Part shown: positions 1 to 6,225 of the stretch, one piece after another
How the letters are laid out: each line of letters begins with the position of its first letter
How positions within the stretch are numbered: position 1 is the stretch's first letter
Assembly (NCBI GenBank): GCA_041569895.1
Contig: JBFFXF010000284.1
Location: forward strand, 1-9,352
DNA: 9,352 bases
Direction: 5' to 3'
Source: JBFFXF01 sp041569895
Lineage (GTDB): Bacteria > Planctomycetota > UBA8108 > JACQVS01
The notes under the pieces: model-generated
What the model saw: only the letters and a program-made list of their open reading frames with translations
Told to the model about the DNA's origin: nothing
The model's database searches: none
Position numbers and translations under genes: made by a program

Positions 1-109
1 CAGAGATCAGAGATCAGAGATCAGAGATCAGAGATCAGAGATCAGAGATCAGAGATCAGAGATCAGAGATCAGAGATCAGAGATCAGAGATCAGAGGTCA
101 GAGATCAGA
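1..109. repeat. Heptanucleotide tandem repeat, unit CAGAGAT
   Basis: Thirteen perfect head-to-tail copies of CAGAGAT fill 1-91. One variant (CAGAGGT, 92-98), one perfect copy (99-105) and a partial copy follow. The array begins at the first base of the window, so its full length is unknown. Each perfect unit junction makes a GATC, giving 14 GATC sites, all 7 bp apart except for one gap at the variant unit. Seven is not a multiple of three and the minus-strand reading contains TGA once per 21 bp in every frame, so the array cannot encode a continuous peptide. It lies downstream of the 3' end of the helical-repeat gene at 338-2917. Its role is unknown; replication slippage is the likely origin. 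Confidence 0.97.
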
Positions 110-238
110 GTCGGACATCGGTCTCGGAATCGGGATCGGAATCGGTCTCGGAGTCGGGATCGGAGTCGGAATCGGAGTCGGAATCGGAGTCGGAGTCGGA
201 CATCGGAATCGGTCTCGGACTCGGTTTCGGTCTCGGAC
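110..238. repeat. Degenerate hexanucleotide repeat, unit NNTCGG
   Basis: About twenty copies of a six-base unit, TCGG followed by two variable bases (mostly GA, AA, TC or AC), occupy this stretch. The phase breaks by one base near 200, and the 12-base string GTCGGACATCGG occurs at both 110-121 and 195-206. Because six is a multiple of three, the minus strand stays open and would read as dipeptide repeats such as Ser-Asp. No start codon with a ribosome binding site supports translation. The block directly abuts the heptamer array. I see no gene here. Confidence 0.9.
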
Positions 239-288
239 TCCGATCGCTCGGCCCCGACGTCGACCGCTCCGGGAACTTCGATCGCTTT

Positions 289-336
289 CGGGCACGGGAA
301 CGGGCACGGGAACGGGTACGGGAACGGGGACGGGGT
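289..336. repeat. Hexanucleotide repeat, unit CGGGNA
   Basis: Eight consecutive copies of CGGGNA/CGGGNT: CGGGCA, CGGGAA, CGGGCA, CGGGAA, CGGGTA, CGGGAA, CGGGGA, CGGGGT. They end two bases before the stop codon of the minus-strand gene at 338-2917, so they would form the first part of its 3' untranslated region. A non-repetitive 50-base spacer (239-288) containing two related CGATCGCT strings separates this block from the NNTCGG block. No hairpin plus T-run terminator is visible. Confidence 0.9.
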
Positions 337-337
337 C

Positions 338-2917
338 TCAGGAACCCGAATCGCCATCCGCGGCCGGAGCCCCGGTGCCGGCGGCGAGCAGCTCCTTGCG
401 GAAGAGCGCCTGACGGCGCTCCGGGATGCCATCCCAGAGCGGCGCCATGTCGGGCTGCGAGAGCGCCTCGTCGATGGCCGCGACGAGCTTGCTGCGGTCC
501 GGCCCGGCCTCGAGCCCCTGGAGCTCCTGCAGGGCCCAGGTCAGGCCCCGCCAGCGCGCCGCGGGGTCGCCGACCGACATCAGCAGGATCTTCTTGAAGC
601 GGCTGACGAGGTCTCGGGTCTCGAGGGTCTTCGGCGCCCGCAGCGCCGCGCGCAGCGCGGTCTTCTCGTCGAGCCGGCTGCGGATCGCCGCCAGCTCTCG
701 ACCGATCTCCGGACGCAGCGCGCTCGCCTTCTCGCTCTTGACGACGAGCTCCGAGAGCTGCGCGACGTATCCGAGGGCTTCGGTCTCCTGGCCGAGGACC
801 TCGTGCGCGTGGATCCGCGCCAGCGCGCTCTCCCAGAACCGCAGGAACGCCGCGCGGTCGGCGAAGTTGACCTTCGCGCCGGAGAGGTACCCGCCGGCGT
901 CGGGGTCCGCGGCGAGCCGGACGAGGGCGCTCGAGTACTCGCGCACGTCGCTCTCGAAGCCGCGTCGCTCGAGCTCCTTGATGAGCCACGCGAAGAGCTC
1001 CTGGTTGCCGCCCTTCAGGATGGTCAGGACCTTCTGCCACACCTGGTCGGCGAAGGGCTTGTCGCGGGCGTTGACGAAATCGACGAAGCACTCGAGCGCC
1101 TCGCGACCCCCGAGGTAGGCGAGGGCGTCGATCACGGCGACCACCTCACTCGGCTCGTACTCGTCTCTCGAGGCGAGCACGCCCTTGAGCAGCTCGACGG
1201 AGCGATCGTCGCCGGCGCGCGCGAGGATGCCGAGGCCGATGACGGCCGGAATGCGCTCCGGCCTCTCATCCGGTCGCTCGAGCACGCTGGAGTAGAGCGT
1301 GCGCACGCGCTCCCGCGCCCCGGCGTCGTCGACCTGCACCTTGAGCCCGGTGACGCACGCGTTGCGCAGCCGCTTCATCGGCTCGGCGGTCGAGCCGCGC
1401 ACCCGGGCATGCAGCGAGATCAGCATGTCGACGACCTCGATCTCGACCGACCGCTCGAGGATTCGGCCCAGCGCCACGACGGCCTCCGTCAGCAGATCGA
1501 CATCGCCCGACCGGCCGTCGAGCTCGTCCTGGACCACGCCCTTCAGGATGGCGTGGATCTCCTCGTCGTGGATGCGGAGGGCACCCACGGTGCGCACGAG
1601 CTCGAGCGCGTAGAGGTGACGCGCCGCGCTGCCGAGCCCGCTCGCGTGGTCCTCGACCGGCGAGGCGAGCACCGACTCCAGCTCGCGATGCAGCACGGTC
1701 GCGACCGCCGCCTCGAGCTCGGGCGACTTGATCACGTGTCCGTTGTACTTCGCGAGCGCCGAGAGCGCGGCGCGCTTGACCTCGCGCGAGACGTGCGGAT
1801 CCTCGGTGCCATCGACGACCGCCAGCAACCGGCGCGCGGCGCGCTCGAGATACCGCGCCCTCGCCGCGTCATCGATGACGCCGACACCGGGAATCTCCCC
1901 CGTGAAACGCGTGTCCCGGAGCCAGGCCGGGAACGCGCCGTAGGCGTCGAGGACGGCCTCTCGCATGGCGCGCGTGAAGTCCACCGCGAAGGTGTCGGCG
2001 AGAACGCCGAGATAGCGCTCGGGATTCGCCGATTCACGCACCTTCTGGAAGGTGCGCTGCCAGAGCTGGACGCGTTGCTCGTGGAAGCGCTGGTGGCCCT
2101 CCGCGAGGATCTCGTGGAACCCCTTCGAGCGATTCTCGCGCCACCAGGCTTCCCACGCCTCGACCGTCGGCAGGTCGAGGAGGAGCAGGTCGCGGAGCTC
2201 CGCGATGTAGACACCCGTGTTCTCGCGGGGTGCCGTCGCGCCGCTGTTCTTGAGCATGCCCTGGACGAGCAGCCCGAGGAGGGCCTTCGGATCGACCTCG
2301 CGCAGCACCAGCGAGATCTCGCGCATCACCGGAGCCGGGGGCGGCGAGTTCGTGGTCAGCTGCTCTCCGAGCGCGCGGAATGTCGGCGACTCGCCCGTCG
2401 GCGCGGCGCGGATCTCGGCGCGAATGAAGCCGAGCAGGGCCTTCCTGACCTCACGGCGCAGCCCCGGCGGCCCGAAGCCGATCAGCGGTCGCAGCTTGTC
2501 GGCGCCACCGGGAAAGACCTTGCCGCTCGCGGCGAGGAAGCCGAGCGCGGTGACGAGCTTCTCCGCGACCGGCACGTCGCGGGCGTTGCGTCGCAGGTTG
2601 TCCAGGGCGAGGACGCGATCGAGAAACGCCCGGTAACTCTCGGCGCGTGAGGAATCGTCGAGGATCGCCTGGAGCAGCGTCTGCGCGGCCAGCGCGCTCT
2701 GGTCGCTGCTCTCGGCCGCTGCCTGGAGCGCGTCGAGGACGGGGTCACGCGCGCCGTCCGCGTTCTGTGCGAGCGCGGAGGGCGGCGAGAGGGCGATTCC
2801 GAGGACGAGAGCGAGCAACGCGCAGGCGAGTCGGCCGGGGCCCGGAAAGCGGCCGGAGACGACGCCATGCGCCGGTCTCCCGCGTACCACCGTTCCGGAC
2901 GTGTCTCTGGCCGTCAT
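338..2917 (-). CDS. Exported alpha-helical (HEAT-like) repeat protein, function unknown
   Basis: This encodes an 859-residue protein with no catalytic motif that I recognise. Residues 1-50 look like a secretion signal: a basic N-terminal region, a hydrophobic core at about 30-48 (LACALLALVLGIAL) and a probable signal peptidase I site after Ala-Leu-Ala at 48-50, so the mature protein should act outside the cytoplasmic membrane. The rest is almost entirely predicted helix, with helical pairs typical of HEAT/ARM solenoids clearest at about 435-485 and 555-615. A W-x2-WW-x2-N segment (WEAWWRENR, 255-263) sits between repeats; I recall similar segments in planctomycete HEAT-repeat proteins. The C-terminus (845-859) is low complexity. 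Solenoids of this kind usually act as protein-binding scaffolds. The ATG at 2917 has only a distant GGAG about 17 bases upstream; a GTG at residue 10 is an alternative that keeps the signal. It follows spoVG on the same strand after 283 bp, so it is probably transcribed separately. Confidence 0.85.
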   Translation of the reverse strand: MTARDTSGTVVRGRPAHGVVSGRFPGPGRLACALLALVLGIALSPPSALAQNADGARDPVLDALQAAAESSDQSALAAQTLLQAILDDSSRAESYRAFLDRVLALDNLRRNARDVPVAEKLVTALGFLAASGKVFPGGADKLRPLIGFGPPGLRREVRKALLGFIRAEIRAAPTGESPTFRALGEQLTTNSPPPAPVMREISLVLREVDPKALLGLLVQGMLKNSGATAPRENTGVYIAELRDLLLLDLPTVEAWEAWWRENRSKGFHEILAEGHQRFHEQRVQLWQRTFQKVRESANPERYLGVLADTFAVDFTRAMREAVLDAYGAFPAWLRDTRFTGEIPGVGVIDDAARARYLERAARRLLAVVDGTEDPHVSREVKRAALSALAKYNGHVIKSPELEAAVATVLHRELESVLASPVEDHASGLGSAARHLYALELVRTVGALRIHDEEIHAILKGVVQDELDGRSGDVDLLTEAVVALGRILERSVEIEVVDMLISLHARVRGSTAEPMKRLRNACVTGLKVQVDDAGARERVRTLYSSVLERPDERPERIPAVIGLGILARAGDDRSVELLKGVLASRDEYEPSEVVAVIDALAYLGGREALECFVDFVNARDKPFADQVWQKVLTILKGGNQELFAWLIKELERRGFESDVREYSSALVRLAADPDAGGYLSGAKVNFADRAAFLRFWESALARIHAHEVLGQETEALGYVAQLSELVVKSEKASALRPEIGRELAAIRSRLDEKTALRAALRAPKTLETRDLVSRFKKILLMSVGDPAARWRGLTWALQELQGLEAGPDRSKLVAAIDEALSQPDMAPLWDGIPERRQALFRKELLAAGTGAPAADGDSGS

Positions 2918-3200
2918 CGAATCACCGACGTTGCTCCAGCATCACCCATTTCGCGGTCGACCGGGGAGCTCTCCGGCTGGCCGATCGTGGGACGGAGGGG
3001 CGGCGGAACTCTTCAAAAAACCCTATATTAGATGAAGCGTCCAGCGCCAGCGCCGACTTCCCCCGAGCTCAGCTCTCCGCGAGCCACTGGCGCCCCCGGG
3101 CGAGCCGTCGGGGCGTTAGAATAATAACATCCCGGGCGCCCCTCGCCCTCGTCGAATCCGTGCCCGCTCGACGTCGCTTTCCGCGACCCGGCCGCGCTAT
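2918..3200. other. Non-coding gap between spoVG and the helical-repeat gene
   Basis: No convincing ORF is present. Two AT islands stand out in very GC-rich DNA. The first, 3011-3037, is flanked by short inverted arms CTTCA/TGAAG; on the minus strand it contains TAATAT (3025-3030), a plausible -10 element for the helical-repeat gene, but no good -35 lies 16-18 bases upstream. The second, 3115-3128, has GTTA/TAAC arms. An imperfect GC-rich inverted repeat (GGCGCCCCCGGG at 3089-3100 against CCCGGGCGCC at 3131-3140) encloses the second island. The six-base A run at 3015-3020 is not directly preceded by a stable hairpin on the minus strand, so I do not call a terminator. Confidence 0.5.
3025..3030 (-). 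promoter_or_regulatory. Possible -10 element for the helical-repeat gene
   Basis: TAATAT on the minus strand lies about 108 bp upstream of the ATG at 2917, in one of two AT islands of an otherwise GC-rich gap. It matches four of six positions of TATAAT, and the surrounding bases are AT-rich. The -35 position (about 3048-3053) reads GCGCTG and does not resemble TTGACA. It is a weak call based on composition and position only. Confidence 0.25.
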
Positions 3201-3980
3201 TCAGGGAAAGATCCCGGCGCCGAAGTTGTCCTCCGGCTCGAGGTCCTGCTCACGCGCCGGCTCGCGCTCGCGCTTCGGCTGCCGCTCGGACGGCCGCTCG
3301 GCCTCCTCGCGGGGGCGGGTCTCGCGCGCGGCCGCGGGCGGCTGCTCCTCACCGTCGTCCTCGTGGACGCGGCGGCGCGGCTCGCCAGGCTCCTCCGTGT
3401 GCGTGGCGGAGGTCTTGTCGAGCCGTGGATCGTCGAAGGCCGGACGGGCGAAGGGTCGATCCTCCTCGCGCGCCTCCCCCGGCGTCTCCGGGACACGCGA
3501 CGCGGCCTCGCGTCCCCCGCGCTCCTCGAAATAGTCGTCGTCGTACTCGTCGCTCTCGAAATCCGCCCGATATCCCGGGACCTTCGACCTGACCAGCTCT
3601 TCCTCGAACTTCTCGAGCACCTTTCGCTGGATCACCTCCCGGCACCGCGAATTGATGGGGTGCGCGATCTCGGCGTGAAAGCGCGACCGCTCATGGCCCT
3701 CGCCCTCCTCGGAGCCGCCGGCCCGACCCCGTCCCCCGTTTCGCTGCAGCTGATTGCCGCAATCGTTGCAGAATCGCGCACGATAGTGATTCTTGCCGCC
3801 GCAGCGGGAGCAGCGTTCCATGATCTTGCGGCTCGACATCGCCACGAACGGCCCCTTCACCCCGTCGATCACCTTGAGGTCCCTGACCACGAAGTCGTTG
3901 TCAATCGTTATGCTGCAGAAGGCTCGAAGCTTGTCGTTCTTCCCGCTGACCAGCTTGACCCGCACCTCGGTGATTTCCAC
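3201..3980 (-). CDS. spoVG: SpoVG-family nucleic-acid-binding regulator with inserted zinc ribbon and long charged tail
   Basis: This is a 259-residue SpoVG-family protein. SpoVG was named for sporulation/septation in Bacillus and is known in other bacteria as a DNA- and RNA-binding regulator. Residues 1-51 match the family beta-sheet (start EITEVRVKL; ITIDNDFVVRDLKVIDG at 24-40; FVAM at 45-48), and AHPINS (106-111) begins the conserved C-terminal helix, which ends near 129. Between them B. subtilis SpoVG has a short loop; here about 50 residues are inserted, carrying a Cys4 zinc ribbon: CxxC at 57/60 and CxxC at 71/74. Residues 134-259 are low complexity, with an acidic cluster at 142-153 followed by Arg/Glu/Pro-rich sequence, probably disordered. 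Bacillus SpoVG is only 97 residues. I chose the GTG at 3980 because the family begins at EITEV and AAAGGAG lies six bases upstream. ispE lies 273 bp upstream on the same strand, an arrangement reminiscent of Firmicutes. That it regulates RNA or transcription here is inference. Confidence 0.92.
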   Translation of the reverse strand: MEITEVRVKLVSGKNDKLRAFCSITIDNDFVVRDLKVIDGVKGPFVAMSSRKIMERCSRCGGKNHYRARFCNDCGNQLQRNGGRGRAGGSEEGEGHERSRFHAEIAHPINSRCREVIQRKVLEKFEEELVRSKVPGYRADFESDEYDDDYFEERGGREAASRVPETPGEAREEDRPFARPAFDDPRLDKTSATHTEEPGEPRRRVHEDDGEEQPPAAARETRPREEAERPSERQPKREREPAREQDLEPEDNFGAGIFP

Positions 3981-3986
3981 GCGTGA

Positions 3987-3993
3987 CTCCTTT
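3987..3993 (-). promoter_or_regulatory. Ribosome binding site of spoVG, fixes the GTG start
   Basis: AAAGGAG on the minus strand lies six bases before the GTG at 3980. It is the strongest Shine-Dalgarno sequence in the window. It excludes the longer reading from 4040, which would add 20 residues unlike any SpoVG N-terminus. Confidence 0.85.
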
Positions 3994-4153
3994 CGCCCAT
4001 GTCCGCAGTCACTGAGGTCGAACTTCCGGAGCCCTCGCAACGCACACGCAGCACGTTCCGGAAAGCTTCGCGAGGCTCGCCGACGGCCACTCTCCTCCCG
4101 TACGGCCGGGCACGATCCGGAGAGTCGCCGGCGGGGCGGTCTGAATCGTGTCC

Positions 4154-4167
4154 AGCTCGATCGAGCT
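4154..4167. repeat. Perfect 14-bp palindrome AGCTCGATCGAGCT
   Basis: The sequence reads identically on both strands across all 14 bases and breaks at the next pair. It lies 174 bp upstream of the spoVG start and 87 bp downstream of the ispE stop. Palindromes of this size can be operators for dimeric regulators, but CTCGA/TCGAG strings are common throughout this genome because of Leu-Glu and Ser-Ser codons, so chance is a real alternative. Confidence 0.4.
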
Positions 4168-4204
4168 CCATCTGCGCCAGCGCACGACGATAACGTGACG
4201 ACCC

Positions 4205-4241
4205 GGACGGAGAGGCCGCTGCCCGCGTTCAGCTTCCGTCC
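4205..4241 (-). other. Two-part stem-loop downstream of ispE
   Basis: Outer arms GGACGGA/TCCGTCC (4205-4211 with 4235-4241) form seven perfect pairs. An inner GCTG/CAGC stem (4218-4221 with 4230-4233) closes an eight-base loop; the two stems are separated by one unpaired base on one side and six on the other. On the minus strand it begins 12 bases after the ispE stop. There is no T-run after it, so it does not fit a classical intrinsic terminator. It could be a 3'-end protecting hairpin or part of the spoVG leader. Confidence 0.45.
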
Positions 4242-4253
4242 CTGATTCCCCCC

Positions 4254-5270
4254 TCACCGCCGGGGGCGCCCGGCGGACCAGCCGGGGATCCCCCGAACCG
4301 CATGCACGAGAACGCGACCCAGCGTGCGGGACGGCTCCCAGGCCGGTAACCGAGTCCGGAGACTCCCTGCGATGCGCTCCGCGTGCGATGCGCTCCGGCA
4401 CAGACCGAAGAGCGTCGAGCCGCTACCCGTCAGCTGCACTGCGAGGAAAGGTTCCGCTTCCAAGAACTCCTTCAGCCGACGGAGATCGGGGAACAGCAGG
4501 AAGGCAACTTCCTGAAGCCGATTGGCCAGGAGATGGCCTTCTCGGAGACGTTCCAAAAGAGACTCCGGGGGCATGGTAGTGAAGGGCGTCTGGGTTGTCA
4601 AGCCTCTTCCGACCCCCCTCAGCTCTCTTAACTTCTTGTATACACTTGGCGTAGGCACGGCGACGGCGGGGCTGACGAGGACCGCGTGGAAGCCCTCGAT
4701 GGCCGCGTCCGCGCCCCCGCCGCCGACGCGCACCGGCTCGACGATCTCGCCGCGTCCCCGGCAGCGGGCGAGCCCCCCGTGGAGGAAGAACGCGACGTCG
4801 GACCCGAGCTCGGCGGCGGCGCCCTCGAGCTCGTCGAGTGGCAGGCCGAGACCCCAGAGACCGTCGAGCGCCACCAGCGTCGCCGCCGCGTCGCTCGAGC
4901 CGCCTCCGAGCCCGGCGCCGAGCGGGATGCGCTTCTCGAGGCGGAGCCGCAGCCCGCCGGCAGGCGATCGACCGGCAGCGTCGGCGCGCCGTCGAAGGGC
5001 CTCCACCGCGGCCAGCACGAGGTTCCCCTCGACCGGGGGCGCCTCGAGGCCCCCGGGACCGCCGGCGAAGGCCGGCACCACGTCGAGCTCGACCGACCCG
5101 CCGTCCACCCGCTCGATCTCGAGGGTGTCACAGAGCGAGACGGCGAGGAAGAGCGAGTCGATCTCGTGGTAGCCGTCCCGGCGCTCGCCGAGGACCTCGA
5201 GGATGAGGTTGATCTTCGCCGGCGCGTGCACGCGCAGTCGGCGGTCCGGCTCGAGCCACTCGAGTCTCAC
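4254..5270 (-). CDS. ispE: 4-diphosphocytidyl-2-C-methyl-D-erythritol kinase
   Basis: IspE is a cytoplasmic GHMP-family kinase that phosphorylates CDP-ME with ATP to CDP-ME 2-phosphate, the fourth step of the MEP pathway to isoprenoids. The 338-residue product has PAKINL at 17-22 (Lys19, equivalent to catalytic Lys10 in E. coli), the glycine-rich ATP loop PLGAGLGGGSSDAA at 116-129, Asp158 in ELGSDV (catalytic Asp141 in E. coli) and the C-terminal LTGSGSTLFG at 280-289. It is about 50 residues longer than E. coli IspE (283), with extra sequence near 68-80 and 183-190 and at the C-terminus. The GTG start overlaps the panC stop as GTGA and follows a GGGGGAG tract, so translation is probably coupled to panC. 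Codons after about residue 211 (TTA, AGA, TTG, GGT, CTT) are clearly less GC-biased than before it. Identity is secure; regulation is inferred from the overlap. Confidence 0.97.
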   Translation of the reverse strand: MRLEWLEPDRRLRVHAPAKINLILEVLGERRDGYHEIDSLFLAVSLCDTLEIERVDGGSVELDVVPAFAGGPGGLEAPPVEGNLVLAAVEALRRRADAAGRSPAGGLRLRLEKRIPLGAGLGGGSSDAAATLVALDGLWGLGLPLDELEGAAAELGSDVAFFLHGGLARCRGRGEIVEPVRVGGGGADAAIEGFHAVLVSPAVAVPTPSVYKKLRELRGVGRGLTTQTPFTTMPPESLLERLREGHLLANRLQEVAFLLFPDLRRLKEFLEAEPFLAVQLTGSGSTLFGLCRSASHAERIAGSLRTRLPAWEPSRTLGRVLVHAVRGIPGWSAGRPRR

Positions 5271-6181
5271 GACTCCCCCGTCGTCGGTGCCGAACTTTCC
5301 CGCTCGCGACCCGGCGCGAATAGCACCACGTTGTCGATCAGCCGCACGCCGCCGGCGATGGCGGCGACCGCCACGAGCAGCCCGCCCGGGAGGTCGGCGA
5401 GCAGCACGTCGCCCGGCTCGCGGAGCGTCTCCGCGTCGAGCGCCTCGACGTACTGGACGTCGAGCCCCTCGGCGGCCTCGAGCTCCTCGGTCACCAGCGC
5501 CTGGATGCGGGCCGCGCGATCCTCTCCGGACTCGACCGCCCGCACCGCGCTCTGGAGGGCGCGGGGGATGGCGAGGGCGACGCGTCGAGCGTCGGCATCG
5601 AGGCGGACGTTTCGCGAGCTCAGCGCGAGCCCGTCGGCGTCACGCACCGAGGGCACGGTGCGGACCTCGACCCCGGTCCTCAGGTCGCGCGCGAGCCGAT
5701 CGATGACGCGCGCCTGCTGGTAGTCCTTCTCGCCGAAGTAGGCGCGGTGAGGCCGGAAGATGCCGAAGAGGATGGCGACCACCGTCGCGACACCGCGGAA
5801 GTGGCCTGGCCGGAAGCGGCCGCAGCAGGGCCGCGACAGCTCCTCGACCTTGATCCACGTCTGGAAACCGTCGGCGTAGATTCCCGCGTCGCCCGTCGAC
5901 TCGCCGAGCAGCACCAGATCGACGCCGCGCTCGCGACAGGCCGCCTCGTCCTCGGCGGTGGTGCGCGGATAGGTCTCGAGGTCCTCGGTCGAGGAGAACT
6001 GGGTCGGATTGACGTACACGGTGACCGCGACGCGATCGCACTCGGCCCTGGCGCGCTCGATGAGCGCGTGATGTCCGGCGTGCAGCGCCCCCATGGTCGG
6101 CACGAGACCCACCGAGAGCCCGGCGGCGCGTACGCGCTCGGCCCACTCGCGCGCCTCCCGGCTGTCGTGCGTGACGATCAT
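5267..6181 (-). CDS. panC: Pantothenate synthetase (pantoate-beta-alanine ligase)
   Basis: PanC is a cytoplasmic enzyme that joins pantoate and beta-alanine with ATP through a pantoyl-adenylate, the last step of pantothenate synthesis toward CoA. From the ATG at 6181 the product is 304 residues. It carries LVPTMGALHAGH (26-37, nucleotide-binding His34 and His37), VNPTQF (57-62), RPGHFRGV (124-131), GEKD (150-153) and LSSRN (187-191), the full signature set. This start puts LVPTMG at exactly the E. coli position. An in-frame GTG at 6229 would overlap the folK stop as GTGA and add 16 residues, but those codons (AAA, GGT, CCA, CAT, CAA) do not show the local third-position GC bias. Neither start has a clear ribosome binding site. 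folK lies 44 bp upstream. No panB or panD is present, so the other pathway genes must be elsewhere. Confidence 0.96.
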   Translation of the reverse strand: MIVTHDSREAREWAERVRAAGLSVGLVPTMGALHAGHHALIERARAECDRVAVTVYVNPTQFSSTEDLETYPRTTAEDEAACRERGVDLVLLGESTGDAGIYADGFQTWIKVEELSRPCCGRFRPGHFRGVATVVAILFGIFRPHRAYFGEKDYQQARVIDRLARDLRTGVEVRTVPSVRDADGLALSSRNVRLDADARRVALAIPRALQSAVRAVESGEDRAARIQALVTEELEAAEGLDVQYVEALDAETLREPGDVLLADLPGGLLVAVAAIAGGVRLIDNVVLFAPGRERESSAPTTGES

Positions 6182-6225
6182 CCGCGGCGATTGTTGCGCC
6201 GGGACATGTGGTTTGCAACCGGCTT

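Larger units (their letters stand above)
3981..4253. other. Non-coding, palindrome-rich leader between ispE and spoVG
   Basis: This gap holds no supported ORF and no tRNA. Three symmetrical elements lie in the ispE-proximal half: a two-part stem-loop (4205-4241), a perfect 14-bp palindrome (4154-4167) and CACGAT/ATCGTG arms (4111-4116 with 4145-4150) that enclose two CCGG motifs. I see no clear -35/-10 pair on the minus strand, so the spoVG promoter position is unknown. The gap could be a 5' leader for spoVG or a processed spacer of a longer ispE-spoVG transcript. Confidence 0.5.

Noticed and set aside
98..307. Dipeptide-repeat peptides (Ser-Asp, Pro-Thr/Pro-Ile) on the minus strand of the hexamer blocks
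   Set aside because: They are open only because the unit length is a multiple of three; no ribosome binding site or non-repetitive domain supports them.
1..336. CRISPR array
   Set aside because: The repeats are 6-7 bp and contiguous, with no unique spacers and no cas genes.
803..2650. Long plus-strand open frame antisense to the helical-repeat gene
   Set aside because: High-GC DNA with strong third-position bias opens antisense frames. Its translation is low-complexity Arg/Glu/Leu with no family resemblance, while the minus strand gives a signal peptide and ordered helices.
3011..3037. Intrinsic terminator of spoVG using the A/T run at 3015-3020
   Set aside because: The only hairpin arms here (CTTCA/TGAAG) enclose the T-run instead of preceding it, and they are weak.
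3908..4171. Small 87-codon minus-strand frame overlapping the spoVG start
   Set aside because: It overlaps spoVG out of frame, has no ribosome binding site and shows no recognisable sequence.
3981..4253. tRNA or other known RNA gene between ispE and spoVG
   Set aside because: No T-arm consensus, acceptor pairing or anticodon arm could be built on either strand; only isolated palindromes were found.
4686..5723. Plus-strand open frame antisense to ispE and panC
   Set aside because: It runs opposite two securely identified enzymes across their junction and reads as Arg/Ala/Ser-rich shadow sequence.
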